NCBI GenBank assembly: GCA_023935145.1
Contig: CM043700.1
Span: forward strand, 107,324,400 to 107,388,399
Source of the DNA: Bretschneidera sinensis
Taxonomy: Eukaryota > Streptophyta > Magnoliopsida > Brassicales > Akaniaceae
Direction of reading: 5' to 3'
DNA: 64,000 nt
Positions 41,421-55,072 of the stretch are shown here, piece by piece. A model generated the notes under the pieces. The model saw only the letters and a list, made by a program, of their open reading frames with translations. It was not told the DNA's origin and made no database searches. Made by a program: the position numbers and the translations under genes. Positions within the stretch are counted from its first letter, which is position 1, and every line of letters begins with the position of its first letter.

Positions 41421-42440
41421 GGGAGTCTGCAAGAAAGAAAAATGTGTTACAGTGTTAAATCCAACACGAAAGAGTCTATTGAAGACCTAAAACTCATTGC
41501 GTCGCCATTCAAAAGAGGCCCACAAATAGTAGATACACTTTGTAGCCATGTGCTCAGCATAAAGAGACCTCAAGCGAAAAGAGACCCTCTACCTCTGCAT
41601 CCACTATGCATAATACTTAAAGGAAGTGCAATACGTTACTCCTTCAATCCACCATAGAAGGAACCTATAAACCATACTATGATTCAACACGTCTACCAAG
41701 AAGGCAATAGAATGCTAATACCAAGGAATCAAATCATAGGGTGGAATCTGCAAGAGAATTTCCTAAACAAAATGGAAGGTTCCCCAAAGAAGTTTATCCA
41801 CATCTTGCATAAAGAAGGTTAAGCCCTCTATCGCTTCACATGATGAAAGACAATCATGATAGTAGAGGACCCATATAAGAAACTACCTTATTAAAATCCT
41901 TCTTCTCATAAACACCCCATGCCAATGGTTGGAAAGGTAAAGAAGAAGCCACCCTATGAGAATATTTTTCTTCCTTACCAAAAAAGTGGAACATTCTTGA
42001 AGGAAACCAAAAATATTGACAAGTCCCAAATTATTTTCATAACCTCTATGATGGTAGGTACAATAACAAATGATGATGCTATTAAACCTAATGCCTTAAA
42101 TCCTACTTCAAAGATAGATATGTTAAGTAAGAAGGCACCAAGACTAATGAGTCTCCAATTTTCAATCCTAAGAAAAATGGAAATACAAAGAGGAAATGAA
42201 GTAAGACTCGAAAAGGTAACAAAGTGAACTTGACTGGGGGTAAAAGTTCAGTTGTCTCAAGTCGAGAATAGAGAAATCATGTACATGTAAATGAAAGTAC
42301 ATTCCAACTAAATCGTCTTGTAACATGGTCTCTCAACAATAAAGGCATCGTTATAAGTGACAATCCTAAAGTGAACTCTCACTGGGAGTAGTCAACCCAC
42401 TTGTTTTAACTACTCCTCAAGTGAAGAGTAATCTTCTTCT
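41421..42440 (+). other. Tat leader or gag upstream region, no clear gene
   Basis: Mostly closed in all frames. A 102-codon stretch at 41919-42227 (Lys/Asn-rich) has no recognisable family and no partner. I see nothing else. Confidence 0.4.
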
Positions 42441-44150
42441 GCTTCATCATCAAGCAAATCAACTAGGAAGTCATGCCCATCGACCCAAAGCAACCTGGGA
42501 AGATCCACTGATAATCCAAGAATGAACGTTATGCCATGATGCAACAAAAAATGATTCAAAATGTTCAGCAACTGGCTTCCTTATCATCACAAGTGAAAGC
42601 ATTAATGGCCCAGATTTCTAACATCACCCCCGGACTAAGGTGCCACCTCATTTTTTGCCTACGAAGAATAAGATGAAGGTTAGTAAATTGGCATCTAAAC
42701 CAACAAACTCTCGATACGATAGGGGCAATGGCTAAGCTAGTTGCAACATGATGCTATAGAACAACAAACATAATGAGGGTAGTATTATTTATCAAGATCC
42801 TTTGGCTATAGGAAGTCATCTCAATGCAAAACTTATGGCTTTTATTGATAATGCAACCAAGAAGCAAATCAATCAAGCCAATGAGAGAGAAAGATAATTA
42901 CTCATGTCTCATCGTTATGCCACACCCAGCTTTGATGGACACTGTCCCTTTTCCATCTTGGTTTTTCTCAATCAGAATTTAAAATGTTTGATGGGATAGA
43001 AGATCCACTTCAACATGTGACACAGTTCTTCTCGCAATGTGGACCCCTTAGGAGGAACAAAGTATTATGCATACAAATTTTTGTCCAATTCCTTAAAGGA
43101 AAAACCTTCATATGGTATGCCAATTTACCAGAAAAATCCATCCTTGATTGGAACATTATAGTGAACGCTTTCTTTAAATAGTTTTACAACGTTGAAAGAT
43201 GTGCTGACGTGCCTAAACTCATTGAAACCAAACAAAAAGACAATGAGTCAGTTGTTGACTTCATTGCGAGTTGGCGTGCTGTCACCTTTAAGTGTCCACA
43301 AAAGTTCACTTAAGCAGAATTGGTGCGTATATGCTTAAACAACCTCCGCGAGTTTTCTACCAACCTTATATCTCAATTGTTTGATGGATTCAATGATTTA
43401 TGCATAAAGACACATGACTTACATATGTATGTCGACAAAAAGTGTGTAAAGTCTTGAGGTACTGAAAAGGTTGGAACTGCAATGATTGAAAGCGAGAAAA
43501 AGACACCCATTTTGTTTGATACTAAGAAGGATAAGAAGTGAGGTAAGAAAGAAGAAAAGGAAAGGAATAAGGGAAAAATAATCATCCTTACAAGAAATAC
43601 TAAACAAGCAATACTCTTTTCCTAATAACATTGTGAAAGATCTCTTGATGATCTTCTTCAATAGGAATTGATCACTCTACGTGAGATCAAAAGACCTAAT
43701 GAAATGGGTAAAACAGATGATCGAAACTATTGTTCGTACCATCATCTTATCAACCATCCAATTGAAAGATGTTTTGTCTTGAAAGAGGAAATTGAAAAGC
43801 TAATAATAGATGAACAGATCAAGATTAAAAATGTTGAAATGTCAACTGCAAACCCAATCACCTTCATAACTAATGATGTTGAGGAAAGTAAATCTGAATC
43901 ATAATTCACCAATAAAGATGAAGGAGAATGGTTGCTCTTTGAAAGTAAAAAATGCTAAGAAAATACATGAATGGGTATCTAAGAATGTTACCCAAACTAA
44001 ATCTAGGGTTTGCCTAGGGGCTAAAAATAAAAAAGAGATCGAGAGTCACCAAAGTCAAGAAGAAGATGCCAATCAAGAACAAGAAGAATGCCAATGGTGT
44101 AAACTGGAGTCTGAAGAACTTCTTAAACAATCTCCATGAACTTCTATCAC
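42441..44150 (+). pseudogene. Tat-lineage gypsy gag remnant
   Basis: The capsid block starts at 42984: FDGIEDPLQHVTQFFSQC, FLKGKTFIWYANLP, SILDWNIIVNAFF, then (after a stop) VVDFIASWRAVTFKCPQKF (43250-43310) and ELVRICLNNL. From 43668: DDRNYCSYHHLINHPIERCF, the CxxH/HPxxxCF motif that Tat-lineage gag carries in place of a CCHC knuckle. Many stops; repeated frameshifts. Confidence 0.8.
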
Positions 44151-45990
44151 ACTAAATGAGTGGATGCCACGTATCGCCCTCATGCCGATGAAGGTGAGAG
44201 TGAAGAAGAAGTTGTTCTCTGCTGTAATCATATCTTAGTAGGACAAATTCTTAACGAATTGTCTGAACTTTCAAATAAGAATGAGGCTAATTTAAATGAC
44301 TAGGATGGTACCCATGAGGTTTCAATCAATGAATCATAAGATATTAACTCTGATGAAACTAAGAATCTTTACATTTCTAATAGCGAAAAGATAATGAAGA
44401 TTATCAATTTCAAGGAGAGTGCCAAGAAGACCCCTCCATGATGAAAGTTGTTGAGAAGTTGAAACTTTTTGAAACCATTGAGGAAAATGAAACCATGGAT
44501 GATGAAAATTTTGAATAGTAATAAGTTAGTTCTGACTCAAAGCAGGAGAAAGTTAATATTTCTCCCTCTCGAACATATGATAGAACCACTGATGATGATC
44601 ATTCCCTTGCGTGGCCTAATGATAGAGTTAGCATGAAAAATGATTATTTCTCTTGTAATGTCATCACAATTGGCATTAACTATAGCAAAAGAGACTTTAA
44701 GATCAATTATACTTCCCATGACGTAGCTAGATCTATAATAAACACGATAAAGCTAAGTTGTTATAGAGCTATGGTATCCATTGACTTGGATAATGATATG
44801 ACAAATCCTAAAAAAAATATATCACTATATCAGAGATTGTTTATACCTCTTATACGGGTTGGGTAGAAAGAGTGTTGTATCCTCAAGGATATGTTATTCC
44901 TTATTTCTTCCCGTATAATGGGTCTAGAGGCCCAAAGAAACACTTGGTTTTATTCTTCGTATGATATGGAAACACTATACATAACCAAGCCCTATTTTAA
45001 AGGAAATTCATTTTATCCTTGGAAGATAAAGCTCTTAGTTGGTATTTAAGGTTGCCAGCAAGATCAATCCCTAATTGGGATATCAAACTTTCTATATTCC
45101 AAGTGATCATAAAAAGCCCAATGGAAGAATAGGACATAGAACCTGATGAGATATCCATTCAAACATATGATCCACGAGATAGAAGGGTGGAAGATGCTAT
45201 AGAAGTAGCCTTGGGGCGTAGAAAAACACGTATATCTGTACTAGATCTTTATCCCTATGATATCTTTCTAGAGCCTTTTCCAAAGGGTATAAGCTCCCAA
45301 ACTTTGCGAAATATAAAGGGTATGGTTCGAATGAAGACCATGTCAAAGTATTTTTATATCAGTGTGGCCAAACAATTAAAATCAAGCTCTATGTTTGCGT
45401 CAATTACCTTTATCTCAAGATAGGATCACATTTGATTGGTACTGTTCACTTGAAGAAATGAGGATTCTAGACTGGGAAACCATGGAGACTATTTTTTAAG
45501 AACAATCGTAATGTTGTGTTGACCATCAATATTTGAGAGAGAAGGAAATTGCAAAAATTCTAGAGTGACATGATACACTCCAAGACAATGAGTATTCGGT
45601 AGATTCAATGAACATGACCCAGACCATCAACTGTACCAAAAAAAAAAGTAGAAAGAATAATGTAAATCCATATTTGAGTTTTCGTTTGAGGAATATATTT
45701 CTCCCCGATAGGAGAATTATCCTTTCATACAAGAAGACTTGATCGAGGTTTACATAACTCGAACGGTTTATAGTTGGAAAACCAAGTTGTTGTAAGTTCC
45801 AGTTGAAGCCTCAGTATTTTCCCAAGCCTTAAGTTCTTCTGAAGGACAAGTGAAATATGACATCCTCACTCAATTAAGAAAGGCACCAACCTCACTGAGT
45901 GTACATGATATCTTCACTATGTTCTTTGAACTATAAAAATCTTTGGCCTATGCTTTGTTGAGACTTCAAGACTTTTGGGATAAGTTAAGG
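44151..45990 (+). other. Tat gag-protease linker, heavily decayed
   Basis: Begins LNEWMPRIAL. Acidic, Glu/Asp/Ser-rich stretches with stops. Open stretches at 44633-44866 (77 codons) and 45187-45423 (78 codons) have no recognisable domain. It lies between gag and protease in the same orientation, so most likely pol/gag linker. Confidence 0.45.
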
Positions 45991-46440
45991 TCAAAACGAG
46001 TTCATTACTCTACAGGTGTCATATTTTCATATAGAGATATGGTGAAAATTCCTTAAGACCACAAACATCCTCTCTATATCACAAGGATCATAAATAATAT
46101 GGAGATATCTCAAATTTTCATAGGCAACAACTCAATGGTTAACTTACTCCCAAAAAAGGCATTATATATGCTCAAAGTAAGTCAATCTAGGTTGCAACCG
46201 AGCAACATATTCATTTAGGGATTTAATCAAAGCTAACAAAGACTACTTGGAAATGTTTTCTTGGAATTTAAGTTTGGAGACCTAGAAGGAGAATCGAGTT
46301 CCTTGTAATCGATTTCGATTACCTTCTATAATGTTTTCTTGGGGTGTGATTAGCTTCATGAGTTTGAGGTTCTACTATCAATATATCATCAATGCCTTAT
46401 ATATCCATTAAAGGATGGAAGCATAGGGTGCATTAGTACT
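45991..46440 (+). pseudogene. Tat protease remnant
   Basis: HPLYITRIINNMEISQIFIG then NNSMVNLLPKKAL at about 46065-46175. The position of the DSGAS active site reads GNNSM, so the catalytic Asp is lost. Later FLEFKFGDLEGES and ISITFYNVFLG match the conserved second half (near 46260-46345). Confidence 0.72.
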
Positions 46441-47019
46441 GATAATTCTTCATTCTCTGAAACAAAAGCTTATTATGTTGATGCAAAATTTTACAAGTCT
46501 CTGATAGTGGAAAAAAAAAGGTTGTTCAATTGAAAAAGAAATAAAAACCTCCTAAAAAATATGTCTTCACTCCCAATCCTTAAAAGAAAGTTAATCACCA
46601 AGCATTGGCACCGGTTAATTCGAAGGCAATGTCAAAGTCTGAAGACTCATTACCTTTGAGAAGAATGGATTGTTCCCAGGTTGATGCACATCATCAGTTT
46701 GCTATGTTTGGAAAGAAAAGAAAAACTAAACCAATCCACTTCCATGCCATGGAAGATATGCATCACTCCTAACCTCATACTTATCAAGCTTAAAAGTAAA
46801 ACTTAGTTGTGAGAAAGGCCTCGTTTAGTACTTAACGACTAAAATGCTTAAAAGACTTGGACTTAACTCTAATATAGAGCATGGTGAAGTAATTTTTGAC
46901 AAAATGATGAATAGAAATCAAATAGGAGCTTTGATTATTGGATAACATTTATGCCCATCAGTAAAAAGCTTTGGGTAACTTGAGCCTGATGAGTGCAAAG
47001 AACTTCGTAAATCTAAGAG
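46441..47019 (+). other. Protease-RT linker of the Tat element
   Basis: Closed in all frames beyond short stretches. Lys/His-rich pieces with stops; no domain recognised. Confidence 0.45.
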
Positions 47020-47960
47020 TTGAACAAGAACCTAGACTAACATATATCAGTCCCTCAATTATTGAAGATGAAACACTAGAATATGTAGAATTTATTAAAG
47101 AATATAAGGATGTTTTTGCGTGAACCTACAATGAGATGCCTAGACTAGAGCCAAAATTTATTATCCATAAATTTGTTGTAATCCCTGGGAAAACTCTTAT
47201 CAAGCAGTATTCAAGGTCTATGCACTTAAAGTTGGCAACCCAAGTCAAGTTTGAGGTTGAAAAACTCATCAAAGTTGGATTCATATGGGAGGTAAAGTAT
47301 CTCATACTACTTGAAAACATTGTCCCTACTAAAAAGAAAAATGGGCAAATTCGTGTATGCATTGATTTCAGAGATCTCAATCATACATGTCCAAAAGATG
47401 ATTTCTCATTAGCCTTGACAAAACTCTTGGTGGATTCCATAATAGATTATGAAGCCTTATCTTTTATGGATGGCTACTTTGGATACAATTAAATTTAGTT
47501 GGACCCCAAAGATGAATAATTATCAGCTTTCAAAACTCCCAAAGGAGTATATTATTATATGATAATACCTTTGGATTGAAAAATGCTAGAGTAACCTACA
47601 AACGAGCCATGATAGTCATCTTTGGTGATATGATACATAACATGATCGAGTGTTACGTAAATGACCTCGTTGTGAAGTTGAAAAAGAGGAATGATCATGT
47701 TTAGACTTTAAAGTGGTTTTTAAAGGTTGAAAAGATATCTACTAAAAAGGAATCCTTTTAAATGTGAATTCGACGTCACCTTAGGAAAGTTCTTTGGCTT
47801 TGAAATTCGCCATAGAGTTATTGAAATTGACCCTCTTAAAATCAAAGCTATAATTGAGAAGCCTCCACCTAGAAACTTAAGGGTGTTGTGAAGTTTACAA
47901 GGAAAATTAGCCTATATTCGAAGGTTTATAACTAATCTCGCTAGTCGATGTCAGCCTTTT
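47020..47960 (+). pseudogene. Tat reverse transcriptase remnant
   Basis: PSIIEDETLEYVEFIKEYKDVFA (47053-47120), MPRLEPKFIIHKFVV, VEKLIKVGFIWEVKY, NIVPTKKKNGQIRVCIDFRDLNHTCPKDDF (47315-47405) and LSFMDGYFGYN. After a stop: FKTPKGVYYYMIIPL, then the catalytic region near 47640-47675 with VT (or VN) DL in place of YxDD, degraded. Then PFKCEFDVTLGKFFGFEI, and GKLAYIRRFITNLA (47905-47945). Confidence 0.82.
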
Positions 47961-48380
47961 TCCAATTTGATAAAGAATTTGGCTCCTTTTGTTTGGGATC
48001 AAGCTTGTCAAAACGCCTTTGATAGCATCAAGGAATATTTAACTAAGCCCCTGGTGTTGATGTCTCCCATCAAAGGAAAGCCATTAATATTGTACATTGT
48101 AGCTTTGGATAACTTACTAGACACATTACTTGCTCAATTAAACGAGCAGGGAAAAGAAAATGCATTGTACTATCTCAACTGCACTTTGGTCAAACTAGAA
48201 TTAAGGTACAACCCTATAGAGAAAGTATGCCTCGCAATGATATTCGTTTTACAAAAATTGAAGCATTATCTATAGGAACATGAGATCTAACTCATATCTA
48301 AATTCGATCTAATCAAATACATACTTTCAAGGCCTGTGCGTTTAGGAAGACTAGCCAAGTAGTTTGTTCTACTTCAAGAG
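47961..48380 (+). pseudogene. Tat RNase H 1 remnant
   Basis: FVWDQACQNAFDSIKEYL, KPLILYIVALDNLLDTLLAQ, NALYYLNCTLVKLELRYNPIEKVCL (48155-48230), LIKYILSRPVRLGRLAK (48305-48358). The catalytic Asp of the YxD motif is Val-Ala here. One 102-codon stretch is open. Confidence 0.8.
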
Positions 48381-49148
48381 TTTGACATCTAATATGTTTT
48401 ACTAAAAGTTGTTAAAGGGCAAGCTGTACTTGATTTCTTAGCTGTGCATCCTGTTCCAAATAACTTACCTCTTGTAACATACCTTCCTGATGAAGAGGTA
48501 ATGTGAGTTAAGCTAAAATAGCGTGGAAAATGTACTTTAATAGTGCATCCAAAAGGCCTGATGGGAAAAGGCAAGTAAACATAAAAAAACAACCAGTCTG
48601 ACATTGGAATTGTGTCTTTAATAGCTGATAAAGGAATCATCCTTTATTCATTCCCATTGTAAAAAGGTTGCTCCAATAAGACAGCTGAATACAAGGCAAT
48701 GATTGTAGGACTTGAACTTGCTCTCCAAATACCTATACAGGACTTGAACCATTTATAGGGATTCTAAACTTGTTATAAAGCAGCTTCGTGGAGAGTATTG
48801 TATTAAGCAAGTTAGTTTGCTCCCTTACCATGAAAAAGTAGATTACATTTTGTCTCGAATTCCATAAGCCCAAATTCGACATGTTCGTCGAGAGGTAAAT
48901 GCCTAAGCAGATGCCATTGCAAGTTTGGTATCCTCCCTTAGTCATCCTTCCAATGAAACTATTTCGATTATTCTAGGATTTTGAAGGGTATTGCAACCTT
49001 TCAAAGAAAATAAGGAGGAACTTAAAGTAGAGTCAGTTCTAATTGTTTCTAATACAGAAGAAGTGGATGATTGGAGGAAGGAATTTGTGGTAAATCTAAA
49101 ACATAGTTGTTTGCATGAAATTCGAACCAAGTATGTTGAAGTGCAAAG
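48381..49148 (+). pseudogene. Tat second (archaeal-type) RNase H and linker remnant
   Basis: KGQAVLDFLAVHPVPNNLP (48415-48470), SDIGIVSLIADKGIILYSF, NKTAEYKAMIVGLELALQI (48680-48735), HVRREVNAADAIASL-type end (48885-48935, with a stop). This second RNase H between RNase H 1 and integrase marks the Tat lineage. Then DDWRKEFVVNLKHSCLHE...YVEVQR to 49148, where gypsy-B copy 2 begins. Integrase is not downstream; its start is at 23239. Confidence 0.8.
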
Positions 49149-49153
49149 ATGAG

Positions 49154-50874
49154 TGTAATACTCATACCCTTGATATAAGGGTAAAGAAGAAAATTTGAAA
49201 TTTATATTGAATTTAATATGCATATATGAAATAAAGTTGAAATTTGAAAGAATTTGTGAAGATAGATATTTAACATTTTATTTGAAAAAAGTTAGAAATT
49301 TACAAGGAAGAAATTAATTTAAAACTCAATTTTAAAGCAATTTTGAGGTATGAATTTGAAAATATATTAAAGAAATTATTTAGAAGGCATAAAAATAGTG
49401 AACCTTTTTTTAAGGCTTTAAAAAGGGTGTCGGTCGACTAGTAAGGTTACCAATCGACAGGCAACTGCTAGGCGATCTACTGGGCAGTCAACTAGTAACT
49501 ATTGGGTGGTACACTGGTAAATTCTGGAAGGTAATAGTTAATTTCTGGGCGAGCAGTAGGCAAAAATTTTAGTGTATAACATTTTTCACAACCAAAATTC
49601 ATTTTTTTTTCTTCATTTAAACTCCATTTTCTCTCTCTAGAAAAGCTTATAAACACATTCAAACACTTTATAATTGAATAATATGATAATCTCATCTTGA
49701 AATCGAGTAATTTATGGAAAGATTTTCAAGAAAGTTGAAGAAAAGCTTTGAAAAGGTAAAGTTATGAATTTGATTATAAAAATTTCATTCTTGAAGAGAT
49801 ATTTTTCTATTTTTCTTAAAAATAAAATTTAGATTTGAATTTAAATTTAAATTGAAAGGAAAAATAATTTCTTTGAAATATTTGAAATTATGGAATGTGA
49901 ACATGCATACATGAGAAATTAACCCAGAATAGGGTATATAAATTTAAAGTATAAGATATAGAAAAATTAATGAATATGATATTATGATTAGGTGGTGGTG
50001 ATCAACAATCTGGTGTAATTGTTGAAATGAGCAGGAAAGAAAATTAGATGGCCCACGAGTAGCTTTAAGTGCTACGTGGTAAGTTGAGTTTACTATTAGT
50101 AAGCAAGACAAACATTAAAATCTACATGAAATTTGAATTGATAATAATATGAGTTAATTATTGAAATATATTATGAATTTATTGATTTGATGAAATATAT
50201 GTGATATGTGATAATTGAATGATTAAATAAGAAATCTGAATATATGATACGCTAGAAAACAAATACACAAGAAGTTAATGAGATGTATCCTTGAAAGGAT
50301 AAGCTAATAAAAATTGATGAAATATATTGAAAAGAGAAATGAATTTCTCGAAGTTATGATAAATAAGTTGATATATTATATGAAGAGATAAATTGATATT
50401 TTTGAAGGAAAACTATTAATGAGAAACTGATGAATTATAAGTTAATATATTATATGAAGAGATGACTTGATATATATGATAATCAAAGAAATGTTTTATA
50501 AAAGAAAATGACATGATCTGTATGATGTTATGATTTGCCTGCTTGTATATTATTGATCATATGCATAGAGGGAAAGCCAAAATCCATGGCTGGTTTGGAT
50601 GAAGCTCGTCGGCATGTGAGAAGACGTTCCTAGATGATATACCAGATATTGGTATTCCCATACTTTGATTGTATGGAGTGATATATGAAATGATGAGAAA
50701 GAAAAAAAGAATGAAATGAAATGAAATGATGGTGAGATGAGTGCAGATGCATCCATATATTTATTTTTATTATTATTGAGATGCTAAGGCATCAAATTGA
50801 TCATGAAATGATGATATGATTATGAGTCTCATGAAGAGATAGATATGATGAGCAAATGATGAAAAGAGATATAG
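49154..50874 (+). repeat. gypsy-B copy 2 LTR, segment 1 with true 5' end
   Basis: The only intact LTR start in the window. Includes a stretch 49429-49500 with GTCGACTAGT, AATCGACAGG, GATCTACTGG and GTCAACTAGT, similar to the palindrome cluster of the Sirevirus-like LTR. From 49965 it pairs with base 1. Confidence 0.88.
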
Positions 50875-52449
50875 GGTGTGTTTAGGAGTGCTGTGTTGTA
50901 GCTGTGCTGGTGTCAAAAGTGTTGTGAGAGTGCTAGCACCAAAAGATCTATGAAAAGTGCTGTTGTTAAAAGCTCAATGTAATGTTTGGTAAACTATCTT
51001 AAAAAAGCATTCTGAAAGTGTGTTGTGATCAATAATAATATTTGGTAATTGTAGCCTTAATGGTGCTATGAAACTGTAAATTACCAAAATAAACATGGTT
51101 CAAAGGTATAAAATTTTAATAAATCATTTTATTAACTAAAAAGGTATTTTATTAACAAAAAAAATAAAATCATTCATTAGTTAATAATAATCAACAATTT
51201 TGTACTAATAAAATCACATATTAGTTAATAATAAAATAAAAAAGCATCTACAATTGTAATTAAATGATTTAACAATATCAAATTTATGTAATTTGAAATT
51301 CTCATTTAATTTAACTTAGTGCCCTCATCAAACTAGCAGCAATGCTATTTCTTAGCACTACCATTTTTGTATCTTTTTCATCATGAACGCCTTCCCTCGG
51401 ATTCTTATCATTGCTAAGCTCCAAAATTTTCATACTTGGGTTATCACCAAATTGAGTTTTTTCAATTAAAAGAAATTTTTATAGTAAGATTAGTTACAAT
51501 CATTCATTAGGAGAGAAGATGTAATAAATTCTTTATTTTCTTTAACACCAAAAATACCTATAAATTTCTCCAAAGTTTGATTCGTAATCTCTCTTAAATC
51601 AAAACAGATAATTAATAAGATATCCATTTTGATAACCAATTATCTTTGAATTTTACAGAACGCAACAAATATTGGAAGAGGAATAAAAAAATTAACTAAA
51701 TAACATGAAAATAATGCTTTCTGCTTAGAAACTATGGGATTTTACATTCACTACAATTTGCATTGAAAGGAAGTTAAGCAGGGGAAATAATCAAAGAATA
51801 CTTTCTAAATTGGTCGACTACTGTTGTTATTTTTCTAAAAAAAAGAATTATTGTTGTTATTTACAGCCTAATAATAATAATAATAGTATTGTTATTGAGT
51901 TGTCAAAATATTGCAGCCATAAGGAGTCTTGGCAAAGGAAAACCTACCAAAACAACCACAAAAAAAAAGAATATTCCTTGAAAATATTTCTCCTCAAAAC
52001 AACAGTACATTATTTTTCAACATCTCAAACATCTAATCTACTATTACCATGAAAGAGAAACCCGATTGCCCTCTTTAGTTACATGGAAATTAAAGAGAAA
52101 AAACTATTTGCAACCATCTAGAGAGAAATCTAGTTACAGATAAATGATGATTTAGGGTGTTTAGGTAATTTGAATATATAGAGAGTTAGATGGGAATCGG
52201 TGAAAAGTGGTAAGGGTAGTTTTGGTTTTATAAAAAATTCATTAAAATTTTAGGAGCTACCCGGTCAAGCACATTCTAAAAGCTTCTCCACCATTGCTTT
52301 TCCAAAAAAGGGAATTTTAGGTTTCCTTTACAGCTCTTTTTGGAAAAGCTGTAGTAGTAAAATTTTACCAAACAACAGTTTTAGGAAAAGCTATCAAATC
52401 TATTCCCAGCAGTTGTTTTTATGTGGGTAAAATCTTTCCCAAACGCACC
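50875..52449. mobile_element. hAT-like element, copy 2
   Basis: Same ends (GGTGTGTTTAGGA...CCCAAACGCACC) and same position in the LTR as 911-2494; 9 bases shorter overall, including loss of an AAAAGAGA stretch near 51787. Confidence 0.6.
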
Positions 52450-52583
52450 TGTAATATAAAAATCATAAATTGATTGTATTATGTTGTAAACCTCATGACG
52501 AGGTAATCTATGATAAAATGATATTATAATTGATGACTGTTTGTATGATATAAATATCATGATAAGGTAATTATGATGAAAAT
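52450..52583 (+). repeat. gypsy-B copy 2 LTR, segment 2
   Basis: Counterpart of 2495-2628; ends with AAAAT (52579-52583), target duplication of copia-E. Confidence 0.75.
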
Positions 52584-53503
52584 TGTTGTGAAAATCACCT
52601 TCAAGATGCTCAGGTGGTGATCTTGCAAACATCCAAGTCTAGAGTGACTTGTAATACAACCGAAACAGAAACAAAAATCAAACAATCAAAGAAAAGACAC
52701 CATCATTTGTTATCAAGGTTCGGCAATAGCCTACGTCCCCGTGAGTTCCTCCGAACTCTCTGCACTAAATCAATGGTTCTTTACAAATACAGCAACCCCT
52801 CTTCAAGAATCTTAAGTTCTTGAAGAACGAAAGAAGAGAGAAAATAAAGTGATAAGGTCTTGAGTTACCCTGGAACTTTCCCCCTTGCAAATCCCACTTA
52901 CAAGTCCCTTGAATCCCCTTTCTATACTACTCTCTCTCTAAACAACCAGCCTCTCCAATGAGTCTCTCCTGTGTTTAATGTCTTTGCACTCTCACACAAT
53001 TCTCTCATTCACATGTTATGTCTCACATGTCTCTTGTCTTGTTGAGATTGAAGCTAGGTGACCCTTTATATAGTGCACCACTTCTTGAGCCAATCTTTGA
53101 AGTCAATCTCCACCCTTAGATCTTGAGGATCAATCAATCATAGCCCTTCATTAATCTCAAGTGATCCTGTGCATTTTGATCATGCATCCACGCACCTTTC
53201 AAAGAGGCTAAAAACTTACATCAGGTGTGCCTCGTGCTGAGGCTTGGAACAGGACGTGCTGAGGCTTGGTGCTTCGTGCAGAGGCTTGGATGGGCTGGGC
53301 CGCGGCACAGACCAGGGCACCCTCTTCATCCTTTCTGGGCATCACAGAGTGAGGGAGGCTAAGCCACAGTGCACACCTCCTCCAGGTCTTATCCATTTTG
53401 CATCCCTTGCTGGAGGCCGCAGCGCACACCTCCTGGGCCGCTACGCACAGCTGTATCTGAAGCTGGCTTCTTCTCTTGTTTAATCCTTAGACAAACACCA
53501 AAA
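52584..53503 (-). repeat. copia-E copy 2, 3' LTR (920 bp)
   Basis: Counterpart of 2629-3548; the end reads CACCAAAA for TACCAACA. Confidence 0.88.
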
Positions 53504-53576
53504 ATCTCTACCTTTGTCTAAGCAATTAAACCCGAATCCATTGTGCAGAGAACTCAGGATCCAAACTCAACTTGAG

Positions 53577-55072
53577 TCACCATACATCCGACTCCAATCC
53601 TAAGAAGTCTAAGGCAATGATTGAACTTAGAGGTAGAACCTTGGTGCCTAAATCTGTAGGATTTTCCTCTATGGCTACCTTATCCACATGAATGCATCCT
53701 TCCATAACATTTTCCCAAATGAAATGATACCAAACATCCATGTGCTTTGTCCTTTCATGGAACACTGGATTCCTACACAAGTGCACCGCACTTTGGCTAT
53801 CCGAAGACACCACTACCTGCTCTTTCAGGACCTCCCACTCTTCCAACAACCATTTGCACCACATAGCCTCCTTGATGGCTTCCGTAACCACTATGTACCC
53901 AGCCCCAGTTGTTGAGAGTGCTACCATTGGCTGCCACTAAGCCTTCCAATACCTCAACAATCACTTCATCCCAAGACAAAGCTCATTTCCAGGATTACTC
54001 ACAAATCTGCTGAGAACACCCATTACCTGATAAATGTCGGGTCTAGTGCTTATCATCATGAACATGACTGATCCACCCGCACTAAAGTAAGGGAAATTTT
54101 CCATTTTCTTCTTCTTCTCATCCATTCTAGGACATTGTTCGCCGGAGAACTTAAAATGACCAGCAAAGAGAATCTTCACTGGTTTACCATCTTCTATAGA
54201 AAACTTGTACAACACCTTTTCGATGTAGGAAGACCAATAAACTTTAAACTTGTTTCTCTCTCTTTCCCAAATTCTTCTCATTCTAAGGATCTTTTGTGTA
54301 AGGACAAAATCCTTCTTCTCAAACTCCTCACTAAGTTGAGATGTCAACCTTTCCATCATCTCCCTGCTGTTCCAAACCAACAGCATATCATCGACATAGA
54401 TGAGGATAATCACTACTTCATCCACCTTGTGTCTAGGTGAGAAGGTTTCTATGAAATCTATGCCTCCTCTTTGCGTGAACCCCTTCACCACCAATCTAGC
54501 CGTATTCTGGACTTCATCCTCTGGAGGGTTCCCTTCTTTGACCTTGTAAATGCACTTACAATCCACAAATCTCTGTTTTCTCAGAATGTGCACTAATTCT
54601 CAAGAGCTGTTCTTCCTCAAAGAATCCATTTCTTCCTCCATAGCTAGCTACCACTTTGACGACTCCTTACATTCTATGGTTTCCATGTAAGTTTCTGGTT
54701 CAACCATCCCTCCTTCTGAACAAGGAGCTGCTACATTAGCATCCACAAACCCATATCTCAAAGCTGGTCTGACCACCCTTCTTTCCCGGTCCTTTGTGAA
54801 CTGGTAGTCATTCTGACTTGCTGCATCATCCCCTTCCAGTTCAGCCTCTTCTTGAGTATTCCAATCATGGCCTTCATCAATGGGCTCTACCTGGTCTGAA
54901 TCCTCTTGCCTTCCTTGCTCTACCTAAACTGAATTTTTCTTGATGCGATGCTCCACAAATTCCGGACTGGTTTGCTCACTAGCCCCTACAGGGTTAGTTT
55001 TCTCCAAATAGGGAAATAACAATTCATTAAAAATAACATCTCTACTTATTATGAGTTTCATTCCTTTTGGTT
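53577..55072 (-). pseudogene. copia-E copy 2 RT-RNase H remnant
   Basis: Same content as 3626-5118: VVKGFTQRGGIDF, the jump into HKVDEVVIILIYVDD (near 54385-54430), then the RNase H block with DSQSAVHL. Copy 2 differs at the RT start, where a frame break lies before MHILRKQRF (54593). Confidence 0.88.

Noticed and set aside
41919..42227. 102-codon Lys/Asn-rich frame considered as a small gene
   Set aside because: Composition fits AT-rich noncoding DNA and there is no independent support; listed only as part of an unassigned region.
45187..45423. 78-codon open frame considered as a captured host gene
   Set aside because: No recognisable domain, no exon structure, in line with the surrounding Tat element in orientation.
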